A stretch of DNA of 64,000 nt from UBA2040 sp041674745 (GCA_041674745.1 JBAYVD010000006.1:124001-188000), one strand, 5' to 3'; shown: positions 35,066 to 43,666, counted from the first letter of the stretch. Translations and numbers: made by a program. Notes: generated by a model from the letters alone, not told the origin.

Positions 35066-35692
35066 GTGCAATACGATTCATCAAAATACACTATTTGGAC
35101 CTGGAAAAATCCAATTCAGTTGTATTCGCGATTGAATCCTTTGCTTGTCTTCAATGAATTAATATTTGGTAAACGTGTTCCAAAAATTCTCTTGCTGGAG
35201 AAATATCCTTCCAAATCAACTCCCAAAAAAAACCTGGTTCCTTGTCCTCATTGCGGAACAATGCATCCCAGCTCAAAATGGTCGAATCGAAACAATGCCT
35301 ATAAAAACTGGTTCGGATTGTATTGTGACCAGTGCGGAAAAATCATTCCTTGCCCATGGAATTTCACCAGTATTTTGCTGCTGGGCATCACCTTTCCGAT
35401 TTGGATTTGGTTCGTAAAATCATGGAAAGCAAAATGGTTGAAACAACAACCTACACGCTATTTGAATCTCAAATTAGACGAATCTTCCAATCCTTATGAT
35501 GGTCTTGGCTGGCTAACTTTTGGACTATTTTGGGGCATTTCTATGTATTTCTTTAGTGTATTTTTGTTCCCCTATTTTTCGGGCGAAGCCATTCAGATAA
35601 AAAAAGTGCTCGTTGGAATTCCGATGTGGCTAATCTGCGGCCTTGGAATGGGGTATGCAATGAAAATGGTGTACGCGCAAAAAGCAAATTAA
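35066..35692 (+). CDS. Zinc-ribbon membrane protein, unknown function
   Basis: 208 residues from a GTG (no better start upstream). Two Cys pairs, 'PCPHCGT' and 'YCDQCGK', spaced about 30 residues apart, form a zinc ribbon followed by a membrane segment ('ILLLGITFPIWIWFV'). Two more helices lie near the C-terminus ('LFWGISMYFFSVFLFPYF' and 'PMWLICGLGMGYAM'). I recognise no named family. It is divergent from the sigma-like gene at 34164. Confidence 0.65.
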   Translation: MQYDSSKYTIWTWKNPIQLYSRLNPLLVFNELIFGKRVPKILLLEKYPSKSTPKKNLVPCPHCGTMHPSSKWSNRNNAYKNWFGLYCDQCGKIIPCPWNFTSILLLGITFPIWIWFVKSWKAKWLKQQPTRYLNLKLDESSNPYDGLGWLTFGLFWGISMYFFSVFLFPYFSGEAIQIKKVLVGIPMWLICGLGMGYAMKMVYAQKAN

Positions 35693-35774
35693 AAGTAACT
35701 TCCGGTTAAAATTTTAAGCAAATTTCAACAAGAAATAACAAGATTTCTTCTGTGAATTTTCAACGAGGAAGGCG

Positions 35775-35782
35775 TATTTTTG
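35775..35782 (+). promoter_or_regulatory. Candidate -7 element for the DUF3050 gene
   Basis: TATTTTTG matches TAnnTTTG, 22 bp before the ATG at 35805. A TGTG lies 20 bp upstream in the -33 position. Confidence 0.45.
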
Positions 35783-35804
35783 TTTCCTTTAAAAGAAGCG
35801 AAAA

Positions 35805-36608
35805 ATGAACGAGCATATCGAAAAAATTCAAAAGTCAATCGAACCTTTGCGTCAAGAAATAATCCACCACAAAGTATATGGAGCCATACAAGATCTTGAC
35901 GATTTGAAAATCTTCATGCAATATCATATATACGCGGTTTGGGATTTTATGTCCTTGTTGAAATCCTTACAAAACAATTTGACTTGCACTTCCGTTCCCT
36001 GGTTTCCTGTTGGCTCTGCAGACACACGTCACTTAATCAATGAAATTGTCGTAGGCGAAGAATCCGACGTAGACAGTTTTGGCATTCGCAAAAGTCATTT
36101 TGAATTGTACCTAGATGCCATGCAGCAGTGTGAAGCAGATACTCGTCCTATTGAAACCTTCATTGAAACGTTGCAAAAAAACAACGATTTCGCTCTCGCT
36201 TTTCAAGCTTCCGAAACAGGAACAGAAGCGCGTGAATTTGTTGAGTATACTTTTGAAATTATACACAGTAACAAAGCCTATTTGCAAGCCGCTATTTTCA
36301 CTTTTGGCCGTGAAGATTTGATTCCAGGCATGTTTGTTTCTTTGGTCAACGACATTCATAAAAACTTCCCCGACAGCATTTCCACTTTCAAATATTATTT
36401 GGAAAGACACATCGAAGTAGACGGTGATCACCACAGCCACCTCGCTTTGCAAATGACCGCCAATCTATGTGGAAATGATGAAAATCTTTGGAAAGAAGCA
36501 GAACAAGCGACGCTTCTATCCTTACAGAAGAGAATTGGTTTGTGGGATGGAGCCTACAATCAAATTGTGGAATCAAAGGTGGCTACTGAACAATTACTGG
36601 CAGAATAG
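35805..36608 (+). CDS. DUF3050 protein (heme-oxygenase-like fold)
   Basis: 267 residues. The whole length fits DUF3050: 'IEPLRQEIIHHKVYGAIQDLDDLKIFMQYHIYAVWDFMSLLK' shape at the N-terminus with conserved His residues, 'PADTRHLINEIVVGEESD'-like central motif (here SADTRHLINEIVVGEESD), and 'HIEVDGDHHSHLALQM' near the C-terminus. The pattern of Glu/His pairs is that of the TenA/heme-oxygenase-like di-metal scaffold, so a metal-dependent oxidase or oxygenase is possible. The reaction is unknown. Confidence 0.85.
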   Translation: MNEHIEKIQKSIEPLRQEIIHHKVYGAIQDLDDLKIFMQYHIYAVWDFMSLLKSLQNNLTCTSVPWFPVGSADTRHLINEIVVGEESDVDSFGIRKSHFELYLDAMQQCEADTRPIETFIETLQKNNDFALAFQASETGTEAREFVEYTFEIIHSNKAYLQAAIFTFGREDLIPGMFVSLVNDIHKNFPDSISTFKYYLERHIEVDGDHHSHLALQMTANLCGNDENLWKEAEQATLLSLQKRIGLWDGAYNQIVESKVATEQLLAE

Positions 36609-36693
36609 CAACGGGATTAAATCAATACTCTCTCAATTTATCTTTCGTGTCGTTGAGAATGTGTAACTTGTTTCCAATTTTTATAATAATCGT

Positions 36694-37104
36694 ATGAAAG
36701 TCCTTGGAATTGCTATAGAGGCGAACAAAGCTATTTTTGCCCCATTAGAAAAAAATGCTTCTGGTGAATTCTTTGAGATCCTGAATACACCCAAGAAATT
36801 GGAACTCAAAGATCATTTAGATTCCGCTGAAGTAAGAAGCTTTCAAGAGGATTTGCACACCTTTTTGGGCGAACAATCTTTTTGTAAAGTCGGAATTATC
36901 ACCCGTGGAACCAAAGGTCGATTTGCGGCCTCACCGATTTCCTTCAAAATAGAAGGCCTGATCCAATCTTTTCCCAACCTTACGATTGATTTTGTTGCAC
37001 CCGCCACACTGCGCTCTTTTTATAAGAAAAACGAAAACCCAATCGAACCCAAATACAGTTACCAAAAAGATGCCTGCGATCTAGCATTCTATCTATTGTC
37101 CTAA
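36694..37104 (+). CDS. DUF3010 family protein
   Basis: 136 residues starting 'MKVLGIAIEANKAIFAPLEK', the typical opening of DUF3010, with 'VGIITRGTKGRFAASPISFKIEG' in the middle and 'SYQKDACDLAFYLLS' at the end. The alternating strand/helix layout and the Asp/Glu positions resemble an RNase H-like fold, but no function is assigned to the family. It lies 85 bp after the DUF3050 gene in the same direction. Confidence 0.85.
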   Translation: MKVLGIAIEANKAIFAPLEKNASGEFFEILNTPKKLELKDHLDSAEVRSFQEDLHTFLGEQSFCKVGIITRGTKGRFAASPISFKIEGLIQSFPNLTIDFVAPATLRSFYKKNENPIEPKYSYQKDACDLAFYLLS

Positions 37105-37112
37105 GTTTATTC

Positions 37113-37146
37113 CACAAAAAAAACGGAATCCTTTCGAATTCCGTTT
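37113..37146. terminator. Terminator between convergent genes
   Basis: 9-bp stem AAACGGAAT (37121) with ATTCCGTTT (37138-37146). A run of eight A on the left gives a T-tract mainly for the minus-strand operon ending at 37169. Confidence 0.85.
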
Positions 37147-37168
37147 GTCAAGTTATTTTGTAAAAATC

Positions 37169-37426
37169 TTATTTATCTATCGAACCCACGACGCGTTTCA
37201 TGAAATCGTTGAGTGCATCTCGTTGTGATTTCCCAGCCGAAATTTCCGTATGCACATCAATCGCTCCGGCTAAATTCGACAACAATTCACCAATTACATC
37301 CAACTCTTCGTCTTTGATTCCAGGTGCCTCAATGAGGTGTTCCAAAACTTCTACCGTTTCATGTAAGAAGTCTACATCTTTTTCCTCCGCAAAGGAAACA
37401 AGGTGTTTAATGAGAGGTAACCGCAT
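37169..37426 (-). CDS. DUF6952-like small protein in the peroxiredoxin operon
   Basis: 85 residues, all helical, starting 'MRLPLIKHLVSF'. It overlaps the end of the thioredoxin gene by 20 bp, so translation is coupled. I associate this small family (DUF6952) with thioredoxin/peroxiredoxin operons of Flavobacteriia; no enzymatic motif is visible and there is no cysteine. It may help regulate or assemble the peroxidase system; the function is unknown. Confidence 0.7.
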   Translation of the reverse strand: MRLPLIKHLVSFAEEKDVDFLHETVEVLEHLIEAPGIKDEELDVIGELLSNLAGAIDVHTEISAGKSQRDALNDFMKRVVGSIDK

Positions 37427-37721
37427 CGAGAACGTCTTGAATGATTTCTACTTTGTTTCCTTGGTTTTGTTTCACCAATTTTCCGTCTACAAAACCGGCA
37501 AAAGTCGGCAAGTTCGATACGTCTGCAAATTGTCGTGAATTCGGCAATTTCTCAGCATCTACATAGAAAAATTCGATGCCTGCATTTTCTTCTGCCAGAC
37601 GTTTGAACTTCGGTTTGGTGATTTTGCAATTCCCACACCAAGATGCTCCGTATTGAACCATGACCTTTTTGTTCGCCGACAAAGCAGCTTCCAAGGTGTC
37701 TTCTGTTAATTCTGTAAACAT
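37407..37721 (-). CDS. Thioredoxin-family protein
   Basis: 104 residues, size of a classical thioredoxin. The active site 'YGASWCGNCKITKP' has Cys29-Gly-Asn-Cys32 instead of CGPC, and 'VSNLPTFAGFVDG' carries the cis-Pro. Cytosolic (no signal peptide). It lies 6 bp downstream of the peroxiredoxin gene and likely recycles it. Confidence 0.93.
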   Translation of the reverse strand: MFTELTEDTLEAALSANKKVMVQYGASWCGNCKITKPKFKRLAEENAGIEFFYVDAEKLPNSRQFADVSNLPTFAGFVDGKLVKQNQGNKVEIIQDVLDAVTSH

Positions 37722-37727
37722 GATTGC

Positions 37728-38345
37728 TTAGTGATTACTTAAATATTCTGCAACGCCTTTGCTGTTTGCATTCATGGCATCTTGACCTACTTCCCAGTTT
37801 GCTGGACAAACCTCACCGTGTGATTGAACGTGTGCGTAGGCATCCACCAAACGAATGTATTCTGCCACGTTTCTTCCAACTGGCATGTCATTGATGGATT
37901 CGTGGAATACTTTTCCATCTTCATCAATTAAGTACGTTGCACGGTACGTTACATTATCTCCTGATGAATCTTCGTCAAACATATCGAAATCCAATATGTC
38001 TAATTCTTGTGCCAACACACGCGTTGAATCGGCCAACAAAGGAAATTTAACACCTTCAATACCACCATTGTCTTTCGCTGTGTTCAACCATGCGAAGTGA
38101 ACTTCGGCTGTATCACAAGAAGCGCCAATAACGATGGTATTTCTTTTTTCAAATTCTGCGGCAGCAGCTTGAAATGCGTGAATCTCTGTCGGGCAAACGA
38201 AAGTAAAATCCTTCGGGTACCAAAACAACAACACTTTTTTCTTGCTCTCTGTTGCTTTTTTGAAAATGTCCAATTGGAACGTGTCCCCCATTTCATCCAT
38301 TGCATTTACAGAAATCGATGGGAATTTTTTACCTACAAAACTCAT
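37728..38345 (-). CDS. 2-Cys peroxiredoxin (AhpC/Prx1 type)
   Basis: 205 residues from the ATG at 38345 (MSFVGKKFPSISV). Longer frames upstream run through the promoter. The peroxidatic Cys51 lies in 'YPKDFTFVCPTEIHAF' and the resolving Cys180 in 'GEVCPANW'. It reduces hydrogen peroxide and organic hydroperoxides in the cytosol. Two genes follow without gaps: a CGNC thioredoxin and a DUF6952-like protein. A TATCTTTG -7 element lies 41 bp upstream. Confidence 0.95.
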   Translation of the reverse strand: MSFVGKKFPSISVNAMDEMGDTFQLDIFKKATESKKKVLLFWYPKDFTFVCPTEIHAFQAAAAEFEKRNTIVIGASCDTAEVHFAWLNTAKDNGGIEGVKFPLLADSTRVLAQELDILDFDMFDEDSSGDNVTYRATYLIDEDGKVFHESINDMPVGRNVAEYIRLVDAYAHVQSHGEVCPANWEVGQDAMNANSKGVAEYLSNH

Positions 38346-38386
38346 TTTTATATTTTTTAAAGTTGATAAATTGCTTAAATCTGACA

Positions 38387-38394
38387 CAAAGATA
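38387..38394 (-). promoter_or_regulatory. Candidate -7 element of the peroxiredoxin operon
   Basis: On the minus strand TATCTTTG matches TAnnTTTG, with TTG 16 bp upstream (short spacing). Confidence 0.5.
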
Positions 38395-38545
38395 ATCATT
38401 CTTTGTCCATCAATTTTATCGATTGTTTTTATTTAGTATAGATTTAATCAATAGAATTTATACGGATTAAACGGGACAATATTTTATTCAAAATAAGTCA
38501 ATGAGGTTTACAAGAAGTCTAGTATTTTTAGTGAAAATAGATTCA

Positions 38546-39124
38546 ATGATTTACCAATCGTTTCTTTCAAATGATCTTTTAACCACCTCAATTATAAAAT
38601 CTGGTATCCAAAACTGGTATGAATTAATTGACATCGTCTCAAAACTTCCTTACGGCCGAAATGCCAATCGCACTGATTTTTCGCTTGTGCTAACTGAACA
38701 AAAAGGCACTTGTTCTTCTAAGCATGCATTTTTAAAAACCGTAGCTGATTTGAACCAAATTCCAGACGTGAAATTGATTTTGGGCATGTACAAAATGAAC
38801 GAAGAAAATACGCCAGGTATTGGTTCAGCCTTGATTGAAAACCAACTGGATTATCTGCCAGAAGCCCATTGTTATTTGCAAATTTCAGATGAAAAAGTCG
38901 ATTTCACTTCCGAAAATTCTTCGTTTAACCGCATAAAAAACGTTATCTTAACAGAAATTGAAATTAAACCGAAGCAGGTTGGCGATTGGAAAGTAGACTA
39001 CCACAAATCCTATTTGAGAAATTGGCAAAAACAACAAGGTGTATCTCTTTCCTTTGAAGACCTTTGGTCCATTCGAGAAAAATGTATCGCCAATTTGTCG
39101 CTTAAAAAAATGAAAAACCAATGA
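38546..39124 (+). CDS. Putative transglutaminase-like cysteine protein
   Basis: 192 residues from the ATG at 38546. 'EQKGTCSSKHAFL' (Cys56), 'LPEAHCYLQ' (His108) and 'EKVDFTSE' (Asp119) form a Cys-His-Asp series in the order and spacing of transglutaminase-like/NlpC-type enzymes. I do not know a named family for it and it has no signal peptide. Its stop overlaps the start of the methyltransferase gene (ATGA at 39121), so the two are translationally coupled and probably act together. The function is inferred only from motif order. Confidence 0.6.
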   Translation: MIYQSFLSNDLLTTSIIKSGIQNWYELIDIVSKLPYGRNANRTDFSLVLTEQKGTCSSKHAFLKTVADLNQIPDVKLILGMYKMNEENTPGIGSALIENQLDYLPEAHCYLQISDEKVDFTSENSSFNRIKNVILTEIEIKPKQVGDWKVDYHKSYLRNWQKQQGVSLSFEDLWSIREKCIANLSLKKMKNQ

Positions 39125-39897
39125 ATTATTTCAGTCCGTCTACTGTGGCCGAACGTTATGCAAAAGGTCGCCCGCATTATCATGCTATTACAATTGCTCG
39201 GTTAATAGAATTACTGAAAATTGATAAAAAACTAGAAAGAGCGCTAGACATGGCCTGTGGCACAGGATTGTCCACCGCCGCACTTTTGCCCGTTGCGACC
39301 AATGTTTTTGGCACAGATAGTTCGCCTGAAATGCTCAAAATAGCGTTAAACAAAGTTGAAATTATTTACAGCATGGCGCCCGCTGAAAGTCAACCGTTTG
39401 AGGATAATATGTTAGACTTGATTACCGTGGCTTCAGGCGTGCATTGGTTTGATATGGAACCATTTCTACACGAAGTAAAACGAATCCTAAAACCAACCGG
39501 TAAATTGGTTCTATACGACAATTATTTTTTATCAAAAATGGAAGGAAATCCAATTTTTTCGACTTGGTATCCAGAAGTCTTTCTCAACCAATTCCCAGCG
39601 CCTCCTAGAAATTCAGACTACGATTGGTCCAATAAAAACTTGAACCAAAAGGAATTAAAATTGGAACATGCCGAAGAATTTGAAAACGAAATTCCCTTTA
39701 CTAAATCAGATTTGATTCTGTATTTCACTACTCAAAGTAACATTTCAGCAGTCGTAGAAGCTAAAAAAATGACGTATAAAGAAGTTGAAAATTGGTTGGA
39801 TGAACAATTAACTCCATTTTTCACGAAGGAAAATCAAGTTCGAAACATTGTTTTTGGTAATTGGCTTAAGATTATTGGAGTAGTCAAAAAAGTTTAA
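39121..39897 (+). CDS. Class I SAM-dependent methyltransferase
   Basis: 258 residues. Motif I 'ALDMACGTGLSTAAL', motif II 'VFGTDSSPEMLKIAL' and 'MAPAESQPFEDNMLDLITVASGVHWFD' (post-motif region) place it in the Methyltransf_11 group (YcgJ/UbiE-like). Substrate unknown. It is coupled by ATGA overlap to the transglutaminase-like gene and meets the thioredoxin-fold gene tail to tail with a 4-bp overlap. Confidence 0.9.
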   Translation: MNYFSPSTVAERYAKGRPHYHAITIARLIELLKIDKKLERALDMACGTGLSTAALLPVATNVFGTDSSPEMLKIALNKVEIIYSMAPAESQPFEDNMLDLITVASGVHWFDMEPFLHEVKRILKPTGKLVLYDNYFLSKMEGNPIFSTWYPEVFLNQFPAPPRNSDYDWSNKNLNQKELKLEHAEEFENEIPFTKSDLILYFTTQSNISAVVEAKKMTYKEVENWLDEQLTPFFTKENQVRNIVFGNWLKIIGVVKKV

Positions 39898-40454
39898 TCT
39901 TTTTTCCACTTGATACTGCAACCCATACTTGGTTTCTGATGCTTCAAGGGGGGATTTCCAGCCATCAAAGCATCCATTGCCTTGCGCAAATCGTTTCCGG
40001 TAACGGGAATTCCATTCGTTGGTCGAGAGGCACAAAGTTGTCCGTGATAAGTCGCTTTTAGTTCCTTGTCAAATAAATAAAGGTCTGGCGTACAAGTAGC
40101 ATCAAATGCTTTGGCGACCTCCTGCGTTTCATCATACAAATATGGGAAAGGATAATTTAAATTTTGACCTACGACTTTCATTTGATCCGGTCCATCTTGA
40201 GGATAGTACTTTACATCATTGCTACTGATGGCGACAAATGCAATTCCTTTCGCTTGGTATTCTTTGGCCAAACTCACCAATTCCTCATTGATGTGCTGCA
40301 CAAACGGACAATGGTTGCAAATGAAAAAAATTGCCGTTCCCAGCTTACCTTTTAACGTTTGAAGGGAAAGATTTTTACCTGAAATGGTGTCAAAAAGGAT
40401 GAAATCGGGTGCTTTTTCGCCCAAATGAAAGGGATTTGATTCAATTAGTGCCAT
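39894..40454 (-). CDS. Thioredoxin-fold AhpC/TSA-type redoxin
   Basis: 186 residues starting 'MALIESNPFHLGEKAPDF'. 'FFICNHCPFVQHI' has Cys46-Asn-His-Cys49, a redoxin motif seen in cytosolic TlpA-like proteins of this size; 'DATCTPDLYLFDKE' carries another Cys and the cis-Pro region. No signal peptide. It probably performs thiol redox chemistry, possibly as a peroxiredoxin-like enzyme, with substrate unknown. It is divergent from the sigma gene. Confidence 0.85.
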   Translation of the reverse strand: MALIESNPFHLGEKAPDFILFDTISGKNLSLQTLKGKLGTAIFFICNHCPFVQHINEELVSLAKEYQAKGIAFVAISSNDVKYYPQDGPDQMKVVGQNLNYPFPYLYDETQEVAKAFDATCTPDLYLFDKELKATYHGQLCASRPTNGIPVTGNDLRKAMDALMAGNPPLKHQKPSMGCSIKWKKD

Positions 40455-40507
40455 TTTCTTGCATTTTCACGAAGATAAGGAAAAGTCCAAATGGAGAAGG
40501 AAATTGA

Positions 40508-41170
40508 ATGGTTCTTTTGTCTGAGTTAATCGGTTTCAAAACAGTCAATCTATCCATTCAAAAAATCGTAGAATCCTCAAATCGTGCTGTGGTTAGTGTG
40601 TTGAATTTGAAAAATTATTTCCAACTTGCGCAAAAATTAGTGGATACTTTGAACTTTCAGTCGCTATACAACGAACACAAAAACTTGGTTTTTAATCTGG
40701 CTCTCCACTACGTTCAAAACACGGAAGAGGCAGAAGAAATTACGCAAGACGTTTTTTTGAAAGTGTATGAAAAAATGAATCGCTTCAAAGAAGAATCCAG
40801 TCTTAAAACGTGGATTTATCGCATTACGATCAATACTTCACTGGATTATATCAAAGCAAAAAAAAGAAACAAGCGCGGATTTTTTCTATCGGCTATTCGA
40901 TTGGATGAACCCACCTCAAGGGTTGACGCAACAAATTTTGACCATCCCGGTGTCCTTTTAGAAAATAAAGAGGCCACGAAAGAAATTTTCGATGCGATCA
41001 ACCAATTGCCAGATGATCAAAAAACAGTCGTACTACTTTTGCGTATTGAGCATCATTCCATGGCAGAGGTAGCCGTAATCATGAATAAAACAAATAAAGC
41101 TATTGAATCACTTTTTCAACGGGCCAAAAGCAATTTGAAAATAATTTTAAAACAAAACGAAGGAAAATGA
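40508..41170 (+). CDS. ECF RNA polymerase sigma factor heading the MbnP/MbnH operon
   Basis: 220 residues as drawn from ATG 40508. Sigma-70 homology starts only near codon 48 ('NFQSLYNEHKNLVFNLALHYV'), and a TTG at 40649 would give a normal 173-residue ECF sigma plus room for a promoter, so the true start may be there. Region 2 is 'TEEAEEITQDVFLKVYEKMNRF' with 'SLKTWIYRITINTSLDYIKAKKR'. Region 4 is 'LPDDQKTVVLLLRIEHHSMAEVAVIMNKTNKAIESLFQRAK'. It overlaps the next gene by ATGA. It probably drives its own operon in response to an envelope or metal cue. Confidence 0.9.
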   Translation: MVLLSELIGFKTVNLSIQKIVESSNRAVVSVLNLKNYFQLAQKLVDTLNFQSLYNEHKNLVFNLALHYVQNTEEAEEITQDVFLKVYEKMNRFKEESSLKTWIYRITINTSLDYIKAKKRNKRGFFLSAIRLDEPTSRVDATNFDHPGVLLENKEATKEIFDAINQLPDDQKTVVLLLRIEHHSMAEVAVIMNKTNKAIESLFQRAKSNLKIILKQNEGK

Positions 41171-41460
41171 AAGATTCGTCGTCCAACAATCAGATGGAAA
41201 ATAAATTAGACATCTTGTCCAAAATACAAACGGTATCGGCTCCCGATGACCTGTACGCTGCTGTTCTATCTAAAATAGCGAACACGCGGAAGAATACGAT
41301 TTCACTCACGTGGGTTAAATCTGCCGCGGCTGTTTTGGTTGTCTTTTTAGTTTCCGAAACATATTTGGTATTAAAAACAAATTCCTCAGCAGGAACCAAT
41401 GCTTCCAATTCCATTGAATCCATTGCTCCTATCACTTCTAATCAATTGTATTATGAATAA
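41167..41460 (+). CDS. Small single-pass membrane protein, anti-sigma-like
   Basis: 97 residues: a cytoplasmic N-terminus ('MENKLDILSKIQTVSAPDDLYAAVLSKI') typical of short anti-sigma proteins, one transmembrane helix ('WVKSAAAVLVVFLVSETYLVL') and a short outer tail. It overlaps the sigma gene by 4 bp and the next gene by 8 bp. The order sigma then membrane protein suggests a sigma/anti-sigma pair, but it lacks the zinc HxxxCxxC motif, so this remains an inference. Confidence 0.7.
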   Translation: MKDSSSNNQMENKLDILSKIQTVSAPDDLYAAVLSKIANTRKNTISLTWVKSAAAVLVVFLVSETYLVLKTNSSAGTNASNSIESIAPITSNQLYYE

Positions 41461-41905
41461 AAATAAATTCTATATACTGATTATTGTCTTTCTGTTGGTT
41501 TCTAACCTTTTGTTGGTTGGATTTATGGTTTTTAGAAGACCCCCAAATGCAGGAGGTGATCACCCCAAATTTGTCATTATCGAACGACTTCATTTTGACA
41601 AAAAACAAATCTACCAATTTGAGGAATTAATTAAAATTCATCGTGCGAATATTGAGGAGCGATCGGAAGAAATTAAAAAAGCAAAAAATGAATTGTATTC
41701 AGGATTGTCTGGATCTTCCAACATGGAAAAAACAGATTCTTTGTTTCACGTCATCGCCAAAACACAAGCAGAAATTGAAAAAATTCATTTCAATCATTTC
41801 AAAGAAATTCAATCCATTTGTCATCCCAACCAATTAGAAGATTACAAAGAATTGACCGGCGAAATTGCCCAACTGTTTGGAAGAAATCACCAAAGACCAA
41901 GATGA
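41453..41905 (+). CDS. Spy/CpxP-like periplasmic protein (heavy-metal-sensor-like)
   Basis: 150 residues from the ATG at 41453. An N-terminal membrane helix ('FYILIIVFLLVSNLLLVGF') anchors a helical periplasmic domain with the LTxxQ/CpxP-like layout: 'LHFDKKQIYQFEELIKIHR', then 'HFKEIQSICHPNQLEDYKEL'. In Flavobacteria such proteins are called periplasmic heavy metal sensors. A Cys-His pair (ICHPNQ) might bind metal. It shares the operon with the sigma factor and the MbnP/MbnH genes, so it is a plausible sensory partner of the sigma/anti-sigma module. Confidence 0.8.
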   Translation: MNKNKFYILIIVFLLVSNLLLVGFMVFRRPPNAGGDHPKFVIIERLHFDKKQIYQFEELIKIHRANIEERSEEIKKAKNELYSGLSGSSNMEKTDSLFHVIAKTQAEIEKIHFNHFKEIQSICHPNQLEDYKELTGEIAQLFGRNHQRPR

Positions 41906-42594
41906 GTTTTCCATTTAAATTAAGTTCGGTTCTTTTATTCACTTTCTCTTTCCTGGTGGACATGAAGGCCCAAACAAAAGTTTCGTTTTCAGCTATGACG
42001 GACGACGGCAAGTTGGAGCTGAACCAACCTTTTAAAGTGAATGGATTTGAGGATTCAATCCAACTATTCACCTTCAAATTTTACATTTCGGAACTTGCTT
42101 TTTGGAACAACGAAGAGTTGGTTTTTACCGACAATAAAAAATACCATTTGGTGGATTTTGAGCAACCCGCATCCCTTTCATTTCTCGAAAACATTCCGAC
42201 CAACCGTTCGTTCAATTCTATTCGCTTCAACTTAGGAATTGACAGCGTCACAAATAGTGCAGGAGCTTTGGGAGAAGAGTTGGATCCGACAAACGGTATG
42301 TATTGGACCTGGCAAAGTGGCTACATCAATTTTAAAATGGAAGGAAGCAGTGAAATGTGTCCAGCGAGGAATCATTTTTTTCAATTTCATTTGGGCGGCT
42401 ATTTGTCTCCCTTTGCTGCTTGGCGAACCGTTAATATGATAGTCGAGAATGAAACATCCGTTGAAATAAAATTCGATGTTTCTGAATTTTTCAAACAAGT
42501 TAATGTAGCACAAACGTATCAAATCATGCGTCCAAGTGAACCGGCCATGAAATTGAGCGACCTTGCCTCTACTTTATTCTACCTATCGAAATGA
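41902..42594 (+). CDS. MbnP-like copper-binding protein
   Basis: 230 residues from the ATG at 41902 (ATGA overlap with the preceding stop). Signal peptide (ending 'DMKAQ'), then the MbnP family layout: 'QLFTFKFYISELAFW', 'SIRFNLGIDSVTNSAGAL', 'LDPTNGMYWTWQSGYINFKMEG' and 'NHFFQFHLGGY'. Trp135 and Trp137 lie in the conserved segment; His158 and His163 are candidate copper ligands. In characterised MbnP/CorA proteins a Trp is oxidised to kynurenine by the partner MbnH and helps bind Cu. The MbnH-like gene follows with a 4-bp overlap, strong support for the assignment. Periplasmic or surface lipoprotein-free location is expected. Confidence 0.85.
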   Translation: MSFPFKLSSVLLFTFSFLVDMKAQTKVSFSAMTDDGKLELNQPFKVNGFEDSIQLFTFKFYISELAFWNNEELVFTDNKKYHLVDFEQPASLSFLENIPTNRSFNSIRFNLGIDSVTNSAGALGEELDPTNGMYWTWQSGYINFKMEGSSEMCPARNHFFQFHLGGYLSPFAAWRTVNMIVENETSVEIKFDVSEFFKQVNVAQTYQIMRPSEPAMKLSDLASTLFYLSK

Positions 42595-43625
42595 AAGGAA
42601 AATTATTTTTTTTCACAACTTTGTTTATGCTGCTCTCAGGATTTGTTGTGCTAAAACCATTTTCATTTGAGAAACCAAAACATTTCCCCAAACCTCATGT
42701 CAATTTTGCACATGAACCTTTAGCGGAAGCCAAAATCTTGCTGGGCCGAGCCCTCTTTTACGACCCTATTCTTTCCAGCGACAACACAATTTCTTGCGCT
42801 TCTTGCCATTCACCTTACAATTCATTTGCTCACACGGATCATGATTTGAGTCATGGCATCAACGACCAAATTGGTTTCCGCAACGCACCCGCACTATTCA
42901 ATTTAGCTTGGCAAAAAACATTCATGTGGGATGGCGCCATGAATCATTTGGACATGCAAGCGTTAGGTCCAATCTCAGATCCAAAAGAGATGAATGAAAC
43001 GATTGCAAATGTCGTACAGAAACTGAATAAAAAACTTTTGTACAAACAACTTTTTTTCAATGCATTTGGTGACAGTCTCGCAACCGGCGCCCACACCTTG
43101 AAAGCTTTGTCTCAATTTCAATTGACTTTAGTTTCTGGCAATTCAAAGTACGATCGGGTTAAATTGAAAAAAGAAAAATTTACGACGCAAGAAAAGAAAG
43201 GATACGATTTATTCTTACGGAATTGCAATGCTTGTCATACTGAACCCCTTTTTACCCACTTTGGGTTTGAGAACAATGGTTTACCGGTCGATCAAACTCT
43301 GAACGATTATGGAAAGTATCGAATTACAAATAAATCCAGCGATAGTCTGCTGTTTAAAGTTCCTTCGTTGCGGAATTTGCAGTACACAGAACCGTATACA
43401 CACGATGGCCGATTTAAAAAAATAAGAGAAGTGCTCAACCATTATACCGATGGAATTCAAGATTCTCCAACCTTATCAAAATCATTAAAAACGAAAATTT
43501 TACTCAACTCAAATGAAAAAACTGACCTTATTACCTTTTTAAAAACCTTGAATGATTCCAGCTTTGTTTTCAACCCAGAAAATAAATTTCCGAAAATTTT
43601 ACTACCGACCGAAGGAATTAAATGA
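42591..43625 (+). CDS. MbnH-like di-heme protein (cytochrome c peroxidase/MauG family)
   Basis: 344 residues with an N-terminal signal/anchor. Two c-type heme sites: C69-A-S-C-H73 and C212-N-A-C-H216. 'FRNAPALFNLAWQKTFMWDGAMNHLDMQALGPI' shape and 'VPSLRNLQYTEPYTHDGRF' are family segments. The MauG/CcP superfamily uses a bis-Fe(IV)-type state to oxidise Trp or Tyr in a partner protein. Here the partner is presumably the MbnP-like protein encoded immediately upstream. Located in the periplasm, it depends on the cytochrome c maturation system. It could be an ordinary CcP, but adjacency to MbnP makes MbnH more likely. Confidence 0.88.
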   Translation: MKGKLFFFTTLFMLLSGFVVLKPFSFEKPKHFPKPHVNFAHEPLAEAKILLGRALFYDPILSSDNTISCASCHSPYNSFAHTDHDLSHGINDQIGFRNAPALFNLAWQKTFMWDGAMNHLDMQALGPISDPKEMNETIANVVQKLNKKLLYKQLFFNAFGDSLATGAHTLKALSQFQLTLVSGNSKYDRVKLKKEKFTTQEKKGYDLFLRNCNACHTEPLFTHFGFENNGLPVDQTLNDYGKYRITNKSSDSLLFKVPSLRNLQYTEPYTHDGRFKKIREVLNHYTDGIQDSPTLSKSLKTKILLNSNEKTDLITFLKTLNDSSFVFNPENKFPKILLPTEGIK

Positions 43626-43666
43626 ATGGGTCGTCAAACAAAGTGTCTATTAGTTATACAATCTAT

